Source: Phoenix dactylifera (taxonomy: Eukaryota; Streptophyta; Magnoliopsida; Arecales; Arecaceae). Taken from it: a DNA stretch of 64,000 nucleotides. The notes under the pieces are model-generated. The model worked only from the letters and a program-made list of their open reading frames with translations. It was not told where the DNA came from and searched no databases. Positions 1-13,630 of the stretch are shown here, piece after piece. The stretch lies in NCBI RefSeq assembly GCF_009389715.1, contig NW_024067676.1, positions 308,501 through 372,500 of the forward strand, in the 5' to 3' direction. A program made the position numbers and the translations under genes. The number at the start of each line of letters is the position of its first letter. The first letter of the stretch is position 1.

Positions 1-287
1 TTGTTAAAAAAAAATCCACTCTGTCCTCAGCCTCTAAAATTTTGTCCTGAGGGTGATCAATCCACCCAATTAATTATCCTGGTTTTGTATTCACATGCAC
101 ACGCATATCAGAAATATTGCTTAAAACTTACAGCTATGAGATAGTGCCTGTATCTTGGCAATGAAACTTCATATTGGAAACAATTTACAATTCCATAGTT
201 GCTCCTGGAATCATCCTGCAGAGTCACTTGCTAACACATGTATCTATAGCTAATTCAGATTAGCTTAACCATGTTTACATTTATTAG

Positions 288-3200
288 GTTGAACAGCTGC
301 ATAAGATTTTCAAGCTGTGTGGCTCCCCTTCAGAAGAATACTGGAAGAAGTCAAAGTTGCCACATGCTTCAAGTTTTAAAACCCAACAGCCATATAAACG
401 TTGCATAAAAGAGGCATTTAAAGATTTTCCACCATCATCATTAGCATTAATTGAAACTCTTCTTGCAATTGACCCAGCTGAACGTCAAACTGCCACTGCC
501 GCATTAAGAAGTGAGGTAAGTTTTCTGTGTCTCAAACCATTTTTATCTTATTATATCTCTTTTATACTTATCCTTCATGTTTGGTCTTATACTAGGAGTA
601 TCACAGGAAAATGTATTAAAGTGTTTCATTCTCACTTTACCTTCATTTATTTTGTAATAATCTAATGTTTCATTCTGCAAAGATTGCTATTTAGCTTTTA
701 ATATATATGTTATGGCATAGCTTTAATATATACTTTATGGCCCTTTCCATTGATACCAGTAAACATCTTATGGAGATGCTTGTATGTCTACTTTGATAGG
801 TAGGTATGTTTAACCATGAATTATGTCTACTTTGAAGAAAATTGTTACCGTTCATAAAAATACTTATTAATAGTAGTTTCAAGTGAGGACTGAAGTATTA
901 CATTCTGGCTTAGTATTGGTACAGCATGTGCCATGCCATGCCAATGCTTGGCATGCATTGGCATAGGAGCATTTCAACTACTACCACACAGCCAATATTC
1001 TGTCAGTATTCTGTGCCATTAATTACTAGCGCATTATGTATCATCTCATGCCATGTCATGCCGTGTTGTGCTGACTCGACCAGAATCTATCTCTGCTCAA
1101 GATGAAGCTGTGTTTTGTGGTTTTTTTGAATGCTTGCCAGCTTCTCCTCTCCTCTCTCTCTCTCTCGCTGTCTGTCTTGCCCCCTTCCTCCCTCCCTCCT
1201 TCCCTTCTTGCTGTGTAGTTTGAATATTGTTTTATATTGGTGATTTGTTGACTGACATTTTGAAATTGTTTTGGTAGGTCAGGAACTCAGGTAAATGTTT
1301 TTGATAAGTCTGTGATTTGTAAGGCCATATCCTCCCTCCTTCCCTTCATGCTGTGCAATTTGAGTTTTTTTAATATGGGTGATTTTTTTAACCGATTATT
1401 TGAAATTGTTTTGGTAGGTCAGAAACTTAGGTAAATGCTTTTTGAATTTTTTTCATCTTTGATAAATCTGAGATTTGTAAGGTTGTACGGGTAAATTTCT
1501 GATGCCACTTTCATTTTACTATCCCATGAAATTGGGCATCTTGGGGAAATTTATCATTTGGAAGTGTTAATATACCAGCTAAGTTGTTTTAGTGAAGTTG
1601 ATAGGACCTGATTTTATCTTGGTGTAATTAGGATCTAAGTTATATTTTTTGTTTGTTTTTACTAAGTTAAGAAGACTTTATATGAATATGGTTGAATTCG
1701 ATTGTTCGATATTGTGTCTAGAATTTAGTTTGGTGCGAGAAGCTTGCAAGGCTAGATGGAAGAATTATCGCAGAGATCTTGATTACTAAGTGAAATTATT
1801 CCTTAGGTTTTAGTTGCTTTTTTCCCTCTTTCAACTTAGGCCCTGTTTGGGGGAGCTTTTGGAGGGCCAAAAAGCACTTTCTGGCCCTCCAAAAGTACTT
1901 TTAGCTAAAAAATGGTGTTTGGTAAATTTTCCAAAAAGCTGTTTCAGCTTTTGCGGGAAGCTGAAAACAGCTTTTGGAGGGAAGCTCCAATTTGGAGTTT
2001 TCCGAAAACGCTGTTTTCAGCTTTTTCGCAAAACTGTATTTTTGACCAAAATACCCCCATTTAAAAAAAAAATTTCCTCCCAAAAACCTCCCTCTCACCG
2101 TCTCTTCCTCTCCCACCCAACCCCACTCCCTCTCCCCCGCCGCCGTACCCTCTTCCACTGCCCCGCCGTCGCACCCCCTCCCTCTCCCCCGCCCCCATGG
2201 TGGGGAGGTGCCGAAGAAGAGGAAGACGAGTGGTCTTCCCCTTCCTGCGGCCGCCGCCGGCGATGATGCCCCTGTCACGGAAAGGCCCGGCGCCCTCCTC
2301 CTTCCCACGATGGGGAGGGGCCGAAGAATAGGAAGAAGAAGGGGGCGCCCTCCCCCTTCCTGCGGCCGCCGGCGGTCACAACCCGCCCCCCTCCCGCGTC
2401 CGCCACGGCCCGGCGCTGTCGGCCTCGCGGGAGGAGAGCATTTCCCAGGTGGCCAGCCGCGGCCGCCGAGACTGCCGCGGGCACTGCCGGCCACGGCCCG
2501 GCCCCGTCCCACGGCCGCCGGCGGCTCCGGCCCGGCCCCCTCCCGCGGCCGCAGCAGCCTGGCCCTCTTCCAGCGCCGCCGGCTGCGCGGGAGGAGAAGA
2601 AAGGAGAACGGGGGAGAGGAAGGAAGGAGAAGAAGAGAAGAAAAAAAGAAAAGAAAAGGAAAAAGAAAAAAAGAAGAAAGGGAAAGGAAAAAAGAGAAGA
2701 AAAGATAATTTTAAAAATAAAAAATAAATAAATAAATAAATAAATAAATATTTATATAAATGAATGAATGAATGAATAAATAAGATAATAAATAAATATA
2801 TTTCAATATTATTAATTATTTACACTAATAATTATAATATTTTATACCTTTATTATTGTATTATACTATAAATATAATATATATTACATTATATCATAAT
2901 ACATTAATATGTTATGTTAAATAATTTAATATTATGTTATATTACCAAATATTAATTTACTCTAATAATTATATTACTATTATGCTATATTATAATAATA
3001 TTATTTTATATTACAAATATATTATATTATATTGTATATTTATGTATTAATATATGTTATGTTTTATTACGTTTTGTTGTATAATACTATGCAATGTCCT
3101 TTATGGTAATTTTGTCATACAAAAGTACTTTCTCAGTTTGTTTACCAAACACAAAATAAAGTACCACAGCACTTTTCAAATGTAGTTACCAAACAGCAAA

Positions 3201-6200
3201 CAGCTTTTTATAACAGCTCTACTTCAGACAGCTCTACTTCCAACAGCTCTACTTCTAACAGCTCTACTGCCAACAGCTCCCCCAAACAGGGCCTTAGTCT
3301 GATTGGTAGAGACCTCTTTTGGGCTTTTAGGTGAATGTGGCCAATATCACATCTTTATTTAGTGGGTTTGGTCATATATATTATTTTGTTGGGGTGTCAT
3401 GAAGCCATTATCTAACATATTTTATTCTATTGATTCTGATAAATAGGAAAACCAAAGAAGCAAGTTGGGTATCTCACACTAATGAATATGTGCATGGACG
3501 GAAAGAAGTATTTAATTTATCTTTTGGTGCACTTCAAGCAAGGCTTATGTAAACGCTTTTTTTAATTTCCTTCAATTTTCTTAGATTAATTTACATTCTT
3601 TGTGAATATAACCATCTTTTCAGTAGATCATAAGTTCCAATAATGGAGTGTGTATCGGAGCACTTTGGATCATGCAAGCTGCATTTTGCTGTCCAATATT
3701 ACTAATATTAGTAATATGAGTAAGATGTCTAAGGGACTGTTTATTGTCAATAGAATTTATTCCAATAGACAACTATAAAACCTGATTTCTGAAATCAAGC
3801 TTTATGAAAAACATCGGAGGACTTTTTTTTCTTTATGAAACATTTCAATTTTCAAATTTCTATGGCTTAACCATTTTTCCTAACATTTTTACTGAAAAGA
3901 AGCCAAACAGTCACTTTAATGAATTTTATTCACTTTCTGTTTTATGTAAACCTGTTTTAACAACACTTGACTACCAGACAGCCCCTAAGCTTTTAGCTTT
4001 CCTATTCTTTGCTGAAAATATTAAGGATACATATTCTTGAGGTATAACCGTGAAGATTCTATTAATTAAATGTCTTGTGATTTCAAGGGAAGGAGTCATG
4101 TCAAATGGCTTTGAGAAATATAACTACATGATCAGATGTTGCATTTACCTCTATATCATATTTAAAGAGAACGTTGGTGATAGTTTAGGTTTTGCCACCC
4201 TATCTACTTTGGTTACTGCTATTGTTTGTATCACAAAACCATAGGACACTCACTTATTATATATGCTCTATCTGTATCTTATGGGTAGAGTACACCTCTT
4301 ACAATATTTTCAGCCGTGTCTGTTTTTATGTGGGCTTCATTTGTGATCGCCAATCCAAGAAGTACATGACATGTTCTGGAACCAGCAACCATGCATCTTT
4401 TGGTACAATACCTTTTTTACATTATTTTTTCCATTCATATATGAATCTTGTCAATAAGGATCAAGGTAAAAAATTTCTATCAACAAGGAGCTTGTAATTT
4501 AGTCAGCGCAACCTTATGAAGCCGACAGTAAATTGATTATTACCAAAATACTGAATTAGACATGAATTTAAAGGTTTACCTGAAAGATGACCAAATTTTG
4601 GGATTTAATTGTTTAGGGTCACATTTAATATGGCAATATGTCAATAAAAAAAGACTCGAGATCTTTTAGTTCTTAGTATAATGGGAGTTTGTAGATTGAA
4701 CTTTATTTGTTATGTTCTTCCTGAAAACATGAAACAATTGAAATAAATCATTGAGTACATGATTTTTTATTTATAAGAAAAGCTTGTTAGTCATTTCAGC
4801 GCCCTAGTGGTCGACAACTGTTAGGCTATTTGTCAAGCGTGGCTGTGTAGGAATTACCTGTAAGCACTGGAGCTGTTCTGAAAATGCTTTTTCAGTATCT
4901 ATGCCATTTGTCATTTTGAAGGTGAGTCCATCTCAAAGCTAGTGGGCGTTTAGTTTAGCTTTCAAACATGAATATTTTGAAGTAACTGCCTTGCGATAGA
5001 TTCAAAAGGGAACAGTTACAATGCAGCAGATGGAGCTGTCATGTTGCATTAGTTGAGATATTGGTTCCTGGAGAGGGTGTGAGTGCATACTATGAAGTAT
5101 GAGCATTAGACTGGAATGCTGGCGTGAAATGTAGTAAAATTAGGTTGATGAAGTTAGACTTGAATAAATGAGTAGATAAGGGGTTCATTTGTCACCTAAC
5201 ATAAAATATTAATGTGTAGTGGTGACAAGAACAGGTTCTTGCATGAAGTATCTTGGACTCTTGGGTTTGTGTGAACTACAGAGTGTATGTTAATCTGTAC
5301 AGTGCATCATGCAATGTTAGAAACATAAGTAATACTATTCATGGCCTTCTACATATGCTAAATGAATAGTTTATGTAATAGGTAACTGTTTTTATAGATA
5401 CAAATCAAGTATGAAGTTAAAGCTGTTCCACCTTCTTCTTTCAGTGATCATTCTCGGATACTTTCTTCTATCAGACAATTAGTTATTCATATTCAGCTAT
5501 CCTTTTCAGTATAAGATAATTACCATGACCAGTACTTTTTCTTTTATAGTTCTTCACAACCGAGCCTTATGCATGTGAGCCTTCAAGCCTGCCAAAATAT
5601 CCTCCAAGCAAAGAGATGGATGCTAAGCTAAGGGAGGAAGAAGCTAGAAGGTTGCTAATCAGGATCTTGTTGACTCTTCAATTTATATCAGATATGCCTC
5701 TGCATATTTTTGTTAGCATTGCATAGTGGTTTCAGTTAAACTAGCTCTATTTGATTTTCATCATGAAATGCCAAGTTGTTTTCAATTTAAGATAAAATTG
5801 AATATTACATTCCGATGCTTAAAAAATCTATGCTTCAGTTTGATAAAGTTAGCTACATAATAAGGGAAAATCTTGTAATAAGTTCTTTTAAGTTCTCCCC
5901 CCCCCCCCCCCCCCCCCACCAAAAAAAAAAAAAAAAATCTCTTAAGCTTCCATATTACATTATTTTTATGTATCTATTTAACACACCTGGCTAATTATTT
6001 CTAAAAACAGCATGTAATGCATTTAAACTCACAATGGTTACGAGATATCCATGTTAGGTTCAGAACAGTGGATAGTTTGGGACCTTGAGAGTGAACCATC
6101 AGAAAATTGGTGTGCTGGCACTCATGATTGCAGAAAACAGCCACGGCAAGTAATGCCGCAACCATTTTGCATTTACTTGTACAATTGCCTTGAAATTAGG

Positions 6201-9198
6201 ACACAATGGTGTGTTACTCATGAATTCATACAACGCCAGGCAGAAGTAAAATTTCAAAAAGGAAATTGCAAAGAAAAGAAACAGAAAACTCCATGACTGA
6301 ATTATTTATAAATAGCAATTTAACATTGCGGGAAATGAATGTGCGTAGAAAATAAAGTTTGATAAATACCAAATATTTTGGTATATAGATACACTAAATA
6401 CACGTTACTATATGTGTATGAGTTGGACTGCACACTTAACTTTAAATATTTGATAAAAGATTTAATGATTTCAAAATTAATGATGTATCATCTAGATGAA
6501 AGATCTACACTTACAAACACCTAGAAATAAAAAAAATGTTTCGTTTGGTGATCTCAAACTTACGCATCATGTGGATGTAAAAATGAATGGTGTACGTTAA
6601 GCTGGTATGCTAAAATATCTTATAGGACATTTAAATTGGCAATCCACTTTATTGATTGTAATCTACACTTGTTAAAACATTTGTAGATTGAACAAAGTAT
6701 TTTGATTCGCAGTTCATAGCAAAACATGGTCTTGTATAATTAAAATCTTTCAATTTAGCACCCACTTAATGCATAGGTTAGAAAACCGCACCATATGTAA
6801 TTATTGGTTTCTAGACTTTTATAGTGATGTAGGTCATGATTACTGGTATGGATTTCCAATTTGAAGGGCCCATCATTGAGTTCGAATTGTTAAATCTTGT
6901 ACCATAGATTTAACATTAAATTTGTGGTCCGACTCCCCCCCCCTCTTCAACACACACACATGCACGCACACATGTATATACATATATTTTTTTATGTTGT
7001 CGCTTCACTTTTATGTTCATTTGTTACGTCTCTTTTAAAGATGCATAATATGTCTGCAAAATATATCCAACTGTTTGTTATTATTTGTTTAGTGTCTAAA
7101 CTTATACACATCATATAGGTTAAGAGCTGCCAGAAGGGTCCATGCGGATGGAGTTAAGAAGATGCGTACACGTGATCGAGCTGCTAAGGCAGTTCCTGCT
7201 CCGGAGGCTAATGCTGAATTCCATGCAAACCTTGATGTATGTCAAGCCAACTGTGGCTCCAACTGCGCCTTTATTGTCATTTCATTTTTTTATTAAATAA
7301 AATATTTCTCCCGTGTATGCTAAGCATTTAACATATCATGTTTTGTGCTTATTTGGTTAAAATGTTTGTTTATTAGTATAATTTACATTTATGTGATTTA
7401 AAGATCTTTTCTATCCATGGAAAAATATTAGCAATTGTGGTTTAGAATTGATCAAAGTCATTTTGGTCTTCTTCATAGTCTTAATTGGGATTTAAACGAA
7501 AGGGCACCATTTGTGGCTAGAACTGTACAGCTGTTTAGCCTTGTACATTCTCACTTTGAATGTCGGAATAACATAATTAATTACTCTGCTAGAGGGTGCA
7601 CGTTTCAAATGTACAACTTGACCATTGCCTCTACCATCACTCAAGGAAACCTGTGTTTAAGGTGCATGTCCATATGTGACAACTTTATGGAGGCATATAT
7701 TCTCTATAACATCCTCTATCCTCCCTCGTGTTCATGATGGATCAAAAATTGCTTATTTGTGTGGTATACTGGTATGTACACAATAGTGCAACAAGTGTAG
7801 TGGGACGTAAGACTGAATTGGCCATTTAATATAGGCCATGGCTAACCATTATGTTCACTCATGCTGTACGTGAGTTTATGGTGTGTCATTTGTATATACG
7901 CAGTTTCAATTGCTTAAAGGTCATAATTCTTAATAATAAGAAAATATTTGATCAAACTGTGCATGATATTGTTACCAACTAAAAAAAGGTTGCTGTTTGT
8001 TTAGAATTTGGCAAACATGGTACTATTGTATGCTTGGTGATTTCACTCTTAACCTACCAATGATCTAATAGGTACCCTCTGGCTAAGACAGGCAAAAATC
8101 TGCGTACTACTATTTATTAAGTGTGAATATCTGCTTGGTTGAAATATGGCAATTCAGCAAAAGGTGAATCTGTTATTGCTCCTGATTAGCCTTACCAGTT
8201 AGAGTATTGCTTGAGTTTTCATTACATTCGTGCCTTTTTACTTATTTTCCTTTTATCTATAAGACTTGATGATTTTGTTGGTAAATCAGGAAAGCATATA
8301 TATGATCTGTTTTCTTTTCATTGCTTGTCTTTTTGTTTATTTTCTTAATATCAGTTAGTCTGACCAACAATCACTGCCTGTTCTGCTTGCTGTTGTTGAT
8401 TATTTTCTGATTACAGTGATCTACGAAGTTGAATTAATGCCCTGGAATGAGACATCTTAGATAATTATTGACTCAGTTGGCAACTTTTCAATTTATTTTC
8501 TACTAAAGTAATAATCCTTCTAATCTTTTCGTCGTGCATATTTCCATGGACTCGTGCTACTCTCGACTGCTACTTTGCTGTTTCTTGAGATATTCATGAG
8601 AGCAACTCACTGATCCTTACTACTTTTGTCCACTGATATGCTCATATTATACTTCTATGATTCATCTTAATGGTTGCTTTCTTCATTGATGGTCAATGTA
8701 CAGATGACATGGCAGTCTAGTGGACATGCACTGCCAAAGTGGTTTCTCATTTCTGTATTTTTTCTGACTGCATAGGTGCAGTTTCTGATATTGTGCTAAT
8801 AAAGCTTTCTTACAAAATGAATTAGTGAAGGGAATTTTTCTTTTTTTGTTAACTAGCAGAGACGGCACCTGATTACACATGCAAATGCAAAGAGCAAGAG
8901 CGAAAAGTTCCCTCCACCGCATCAAGATGGAGCACTTGGTTACCTGTTAGGTTCTCCACATCATATGGATGCTGTCTTTGATCCCCCGGAAGCTTCGTTC
9001 AGCATGGTGTTCCCCTACCAGAAAGGAAATGTAACAACATGGTCCGGACCATTGATGAACCCTGCTGCTGTTGGCCATCCCAGACGAAAGAAACAAAATG
9101 CAGGAGATACCCGCATTCCTGCTTACTCAAAACAGCTTGCTGGTGCCAATGGCTCTAAGGAAATACAGGAGGACAAGGGCAGTACTCGTGTCAGATAG
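288..9198 (+). CDS. CRK-type cyclin-dependent kinase-like Ser/Thr kinase, C-terminal part (partial)
   Basis: Coding exons are 288-515, 5550-5650, 7119-7236 and 8860-9198. All junctions are GT-AG and phases agree, giving 261 residues ending at TGA 9196-9198. The first exon starts after an acceptor, so the ATP-binding and catalytic core lie outside the window. Visible is the end of the kinase domain: the CMGC-insert stretch VEQLHKIFKLCGSPSEEYW, then the LLAIDPAERQTA segment with the conserved Arg near the end of the fold. A basic tail follows (KKMRTRDRAAKAVPAPEAN), then a C-terminal region with HANAKSKSEKFPPPHQDGALGY and TWSGPL. This tail is what I recall for plant kinases like Arabidopsis At1g54610/IBS1, probably nuclear Ser/Thr kinases; substrate is unknown. 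Intron 1 is 5.0 kb and carries a Tourist-like element. Family assignment is strong, paralogue identity is not. Confidence 0.88.
1188..1485. repeat. Diverged tandem duplication, unit about 140 bp, in kinase intron
   Basis: Two adjacent copies share the sequence order CCTCCTTCCCTT, GCTGTG, TTTGAAATTGTTTTGGTAGG, then GATTTGTAAGG. The CCTCCTTCCCTT block lies at 1195 and again at 1335, an offset of 140 bp. Small indels separate the copies, so the duplication is not recent. Confidence 0.75.
1839..3293. mobile_element. Non-autonomous PIF/Harbinger (Tourist-like) element, copy 1, with GC-rich insert
   Basis: The left end GGCCCTGTTTGGGGGAGCT is matched by its reverse complement at 3275-3293. The element is flanked by TTA at 1836-1838 and 3294-3296, the TWA-type target duplication of PIF/Harbinger elements. 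Inner ends are AGCTTTT/AAAGCT-rich; the centre-right is very AT-rich (2715-3100). The right 250 bp, inverted, match the left parts of the copies at 57215 and 63685. No transposase is present. It lies in kinase intron 1. Unlike the copy at 57215, it carries a highly GC-rich stretch at about 2095-2600 followed by a purine tract to 2710. Confidence 0.85.
2201..2400. repeat. GC-rich tandem duplication, 110-bp offset, inside the Tourist-like element
   Basis: TGGGGAGGTGCCGAAGAA at 2201 recurs as TGGGGAGGGGCCGAAGAA at 2311. Both are followed by a GGAAGA-rich run and then CTTCCTGCGGCCGCCG. The whole stretch 2095-2600 is dominated by CCG/GGC and stands out sharply from the AT-rich surroundings. Long open frames on both strands here are compositional; no domain is recognisable. 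Confidence 0.7.
5897..5937. repeat. Poly-C (21) followed by poly-A (17) tract
   Basis: A run of 21 C at 5897-5917, then ACC, then 17 A to 5937, in an intron of the kinase gene. Such runs are slippage-prone and may contain length errors from sequencing. Confidence 0.9.
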
Positions 9199-12100
9199 AA
9201 TCTATATGCCAAATAGAACTGTTTGACATGACCTGGATTAGTCCCCTGAGGTGCACCATCTGTTTAATGTTCCTTCAGTGGTTGGAAAGCCTGCTTCTTG
9301 GATGAAGAGGTAAAAGTTCTTCAACCCCCCTCCTTCCCACACACACACACACAAAAAAAAGGAAATAAACACACCCCCACCTTCCTTGTTTCCTATTCCT
9401 GTTCAATTATTGGATGGTTAGCCTTGGTATATAGGGCTGGAGAGAATCTTCCATTACCACATATATTTGATTATTTTTTTTTCCAATTTTTTTGTTCACG
9501 TATTGAAAAAAGAATGCTTACTAGGTTATTTGAGTCAAATAAATATTACGGATTCCTGTCATCCGTTTGTAATTTACTCTTGCCAGGGCATGTCTCTGTT
9601 CCTCTACCCTCCACATTTTTGCCACTCAGATTTCTGAAATGCTTCTCTAGTCTCAAAATTTAGTGGTGTTGACTGTTACAGTGCGAATAACTCTGACCTA
9701 AAATGGCAGCAGTATCCTATATGAATATCAACTTCCATGATTGTGTTTTATCTTCTGAATCTGTGGTCAATCAGTAGTATTCTTACTTTTGTTGTCCAAG
9801 TGACTGGATTAATGGCATATTCACACATTTTGTGCGCTATCATCGTCATCTAATGTTATTAAAAAAATCTCTCTGCCTCCAAATAATAAGGGAGCTCTCA
9901 CTAGGTGTACAGTTGTTGCACAGTATCCTCTTGCCAAATGTGCAAGATATGTAAAAAAGAAAAAGAAAATGCTAAATTCCCTATACCTGTATGTTTGCTT
10001 GAAATCTGGTGATATCTTCCTACTTGCTCTTTAGAATCTGAATTTCCTAAAGCACCCAAGTCATGGTAATCAAAATCCCCTCTAACGTCAATACAGTTCT
10101 TACATCTGTAGTCATCAGAATGTGAATCAAATCCATGACAAGGAGATTGTTGAAAGCCAGAAAATATATGTTCGATATGTAAAACGTTTTTAGCTCTAGA
10201 CCTAATTTAGGGGTTGTTTTCTCTCGAGCTGTTTTAATTTTTTTTTCCCTTTACCACATTTGGGTAACTTTTGTTGTATCAAATGCGTGTATTCAGTTTG
10301 TTTTTGCCTGTTGGTCATATATTTTTGCTCGAGGTACAAGAATGATTGTTGTATGCTTTACATATTCATAATATCTGAAGCAAAACAGATTTCGATAACC
10401 GACAAGTTTAATTTCGGTACGATTTTATGAATGTTTTCCTGTGGATATCGCAACGGTAGAAAGGAGTTTATATGTAATTACAAGCTATTTTTTTTATCAA
10501 TCTAATGACAACATTGATGTAAAGGAAAATTGTACATGATTTATAAGTAAATTGTAGAGACAACCCTTGGGTTGTTCAAAGTAGTTATAAACCTGGTATT
10601 GGCAAAGTAGAACCTATTCTTGGCATGTAGCTTGGCTTGTCTAATGTTGAGCAGAGATCCAGGGGGTGAATAATCCTGAGGTGCGCTTCCTCAAGTTTGG
10701 GACTAGCTCATGTGTTTGACGACTTTAAGCCTATAAAGCCCAAGCCCCAATATTTTTCTCATAGGTGTTTTGTACCAAGAACAACTCCAAGCCAATCAAC
10801 CCCATTATTCTTTATACTCCTTAAATAAACTCATCAAGATTTATTTTTCAATGAATATTATTGAGGAGCACAAATAAAGACACATCGATCTGCAGTGGAA
10901 GTGTGTATTCATATAAATAATACCACTTAATATGATGAATCCCTATTAAATATAATGCATCTAATTTAAGTAATAATTTACCATCTAAATAAAAGAGTAA
11001 TCCTATAAGGTGATTGGTGGAACTCATAGGATTTGTTGTTAAACACAAGATTTAGTGTACTTCTTGTGTGTGCATGATGAGCGCCCTGTAGCATTTTTTT
11101 TAATTATTTTATAATACATCCACTTCCACCTTGACCCTATCAAGCTCCCCTGCACATATATTATGTACAAGTATTAAAATAACTATACCCATTTGTTTTA
11201 ATTACATAACATGTTAAATAAATATTTAAAATATTTTATTTAATTGATTATGTAATTTTCTTATTATTTTGTCATGACATGAGTTGTACTTGCTAGTGCG
11301 CTGTTACATTTATTATGTAATCAAATTGGGCGTTTGGATTATGATAAAGAGATTGTTGGGTTGGTTAGGATATCTCATTCGTTCATTCATTTTCTTTTCT
11401 TTTCTTTTTCCAAATAATCTACTTATTATCTCTCAAATGATCAAATTCCAACAGTTTTATCTAACACAAATGGAAACCTTTGGCTTAAAGACATTTCCAC
11501 CTTCGCCACTCTTATCTCTGTACGTATCCTCCCATCCTTAGTTATGCATGGTTTTACAACTAAATCTTCTCAATCTATTGCATCACTTATAAATGTATTT
11601 GTTGATTTAAATTATTTGCTTCATGATGTTATCACCTTGAGGCAAGCCATGTTTTACCATGGTGTAAACATTTACCCTCAAATGATACTGATTTGAAGAA
11701 ACTGCCTCTTTGCAATGATACGTTGGTTGATCTCTACCACTTTTCAACAAAAAAAAATAATCCATTACATTAAAAACTTTATGTATAATACGCTTTGGAA
11801 TATTACGTTAAGGGCTCGTTTGGTTCGCGGAAAAAAGAAGGGGGAAAGTGTGGTCAACGGGAAAGTAATGAGATGCTTCTTGTTTGGTTGGAGTTTTCAA
11901 AGGAAAGAGACGGGAAAGTTGTATTCCCATGGGAATATGATTCCCACATTTCATGAAAATTTGTCACTTTTCCATTGTCAACCAAACATGCCAAAAATAA
12001 TTTCCTAGGTATCTTCTTCCTAAGAATCTGTTTTTCAGGAATCATGTTCCTAGGAGGAAAAATGCTTCCCACGAACCAAACGAGCCCTAAGAGATTGGAT

Positions 12101-13540
12101 GATAATTTTTTTTCTTATATAATAAACTATGATCTTTCCCAAGATACATATCTTTACATGAAAAATTTTATATATTAACCTTTATAAGGTGCTTGGTGCA
12201 ATGTGTTGTACGTGTGCTAATGCTACCTTCCAGGAATTGCGGCTTATGCAACCTTCACCACCGATCACAAAAGTCGCAATGCAGAGCTCACGCGAGGCCA
12301 ACCACAAAAATTATTATTATATATTTGATCACTTGACTCACTTCAGCCATCAATGAAATGAAGGTAAACCAGCCAGCTCTTATCATTCCCTCGTATAAAA
12401 GATTTATTTTTTTTGAAAATATCTTATCCTGTCGTACCTATTGGCTAAAGAACCCTTTCTTATTTAACACTCCTATAAAAAGTTAAAGGTTAAAAATAAA
12501 TATTTACCAGCATTTTGTACCAAATTACGTCTTTTGAATTGCTGCAATGCTAACCTTACATTTTTTTTATATTGCTCAAAATAGATTCAAAATCCATCTA
12601 ATTTACAAGAAAAAATTTACAGAATTTTTTTGTAAGCATGCAATTGCTGCAATATATGCATCAAAACATCAGTCAGAGGTGTTCATGGGTCATTATTATA
12701 TGCACTTGTTGCGGGCTGTAATTAGTATTGGATTTTGGACATATTTAAGCAATATAAAAAAAAAATATAGAATTGATATTGCAGCAATTCAAAATGTAAA
12801 AAATATTCACAACTCAAAACAAAATATAAGAGGTATTTATTTTTATAAAAATGTTTTGAGTAAATTATACTGATCTCTCTGACCTCACTTGACGTTTGAA
12901 GTAATTATAGATTTCCACTCAAATATTTAAGAAATATATATTCCATTGCCTAAGTTTTGCTATATGTATAACACACGATGCCATGCAATTATCTTTTTGG
13001 TAAATAATCTAGTGGAGCTTATCGACATTATCACTCTCTAACCTATTTAAGTAATACAATATTAGTTTTAAAAAGCTTAGATTAAGTTAGCTAAATTTTG
13101 GATGTTTTAGTCTTTTTTAACTTTATGCAAAATCAACTAAGATATTTTCAGACTTAAATGAGTAACGACTTCATTAGCTTCTTTAATAAAAAATAAAGAT
13201 AGGGGTTTATATGTTATACCGCATGCACGTAACAAAAATTGGATGGAGGAAATATATTTTTGAAATGCTGGAGTTGGAGGGGGAAGAGGAATCCATAATT
13301 ATCTCAAACGAAGGGGAGGTAAGTGTAATTTACTCAAATATTTTTTTTTACAACGAATGATATTATATTTATAGTATGAATATATTTAAAAAAATTAAAA
13401 AATAACAAATTAAGAACATTCTAGACGCATCTCTCTCTCTCTCTCCAGAGTGGTCAGGCCACCCAATCCCTCCTTTGGCCCTCTCCATATAAAATATTTT
13501 TATTACACCCTTCTCTTTTCTGTTCTAAAATGACAGGCTG
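9199..13540. other. Intergenic region between the kinase and the RING ligase
   Basis: The 3' UTR of the kinase probably occupies the first few hundred bases. Apart from the MITE at 11812-12087 I see only AT-rich sequence with short open frames lacking any recognisable domain. A short CT tract lies at about 13432-13445. Confidence 0.6.
11812..12087. mobile_element. Short Tourist-like MITE, family 2, copy 1
   Basis: Terminal inverted repeats: GGGCTCGTTTGGTTCG at the left end, CGAACCAAACGAGCCC at the right end. TAA at 11809-11811 and 12088-12090 is the target duplication, as expected for PIF/Harbinger. Length 276 bp, no coding capacity. Its left half is nearly identical to the reverse complement of the right half of the element at 15253-15733, including the GGTCAACGGGAAAGTAATGA block. 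Confidence 0.87.
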
Positions 13541-13545
13541 GACAG

Positions 13546-13630
13546 CCAATCACCCGCATGTCCTACCAAAATTACATCAATCTCAGCCGTCCAATCAATA
13601 GACCAGTTGGCATCCGCTCTCCTATAAAAA
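13546..13630 (+). promoter_or_regulatory. Candidate core promoter of the RING ligase (CCAAT boxes and TATA box)
   Basis: CCAAT lies at 13546-13550 and 13591-13595, and TATAAAAA at 13623-13630, in the sense orientation about 400 bp before the start codon at 14030. The sequence CTTCGTTACAG immediately before the ATG resembles a splice acceptor, so the 5' UTR may contain an intron. Position and motif order support this; transcription start is not shown. Confidence 0.5.

Noticed and set aside
901..1065. Clustered ATGCCATGCC/TTGGCATGC words as a regulatory palindrome
   Set aside because: Short, irregular and intronic; looks like a degenerate local repeat with no defined unit.
1814..2727. Overlapping open frames rich in Pro, Arg and Gly
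   Set aside because: They lie inside the Tourist-like element's GC-rich insert, occur on both strands and have only compositional bias.
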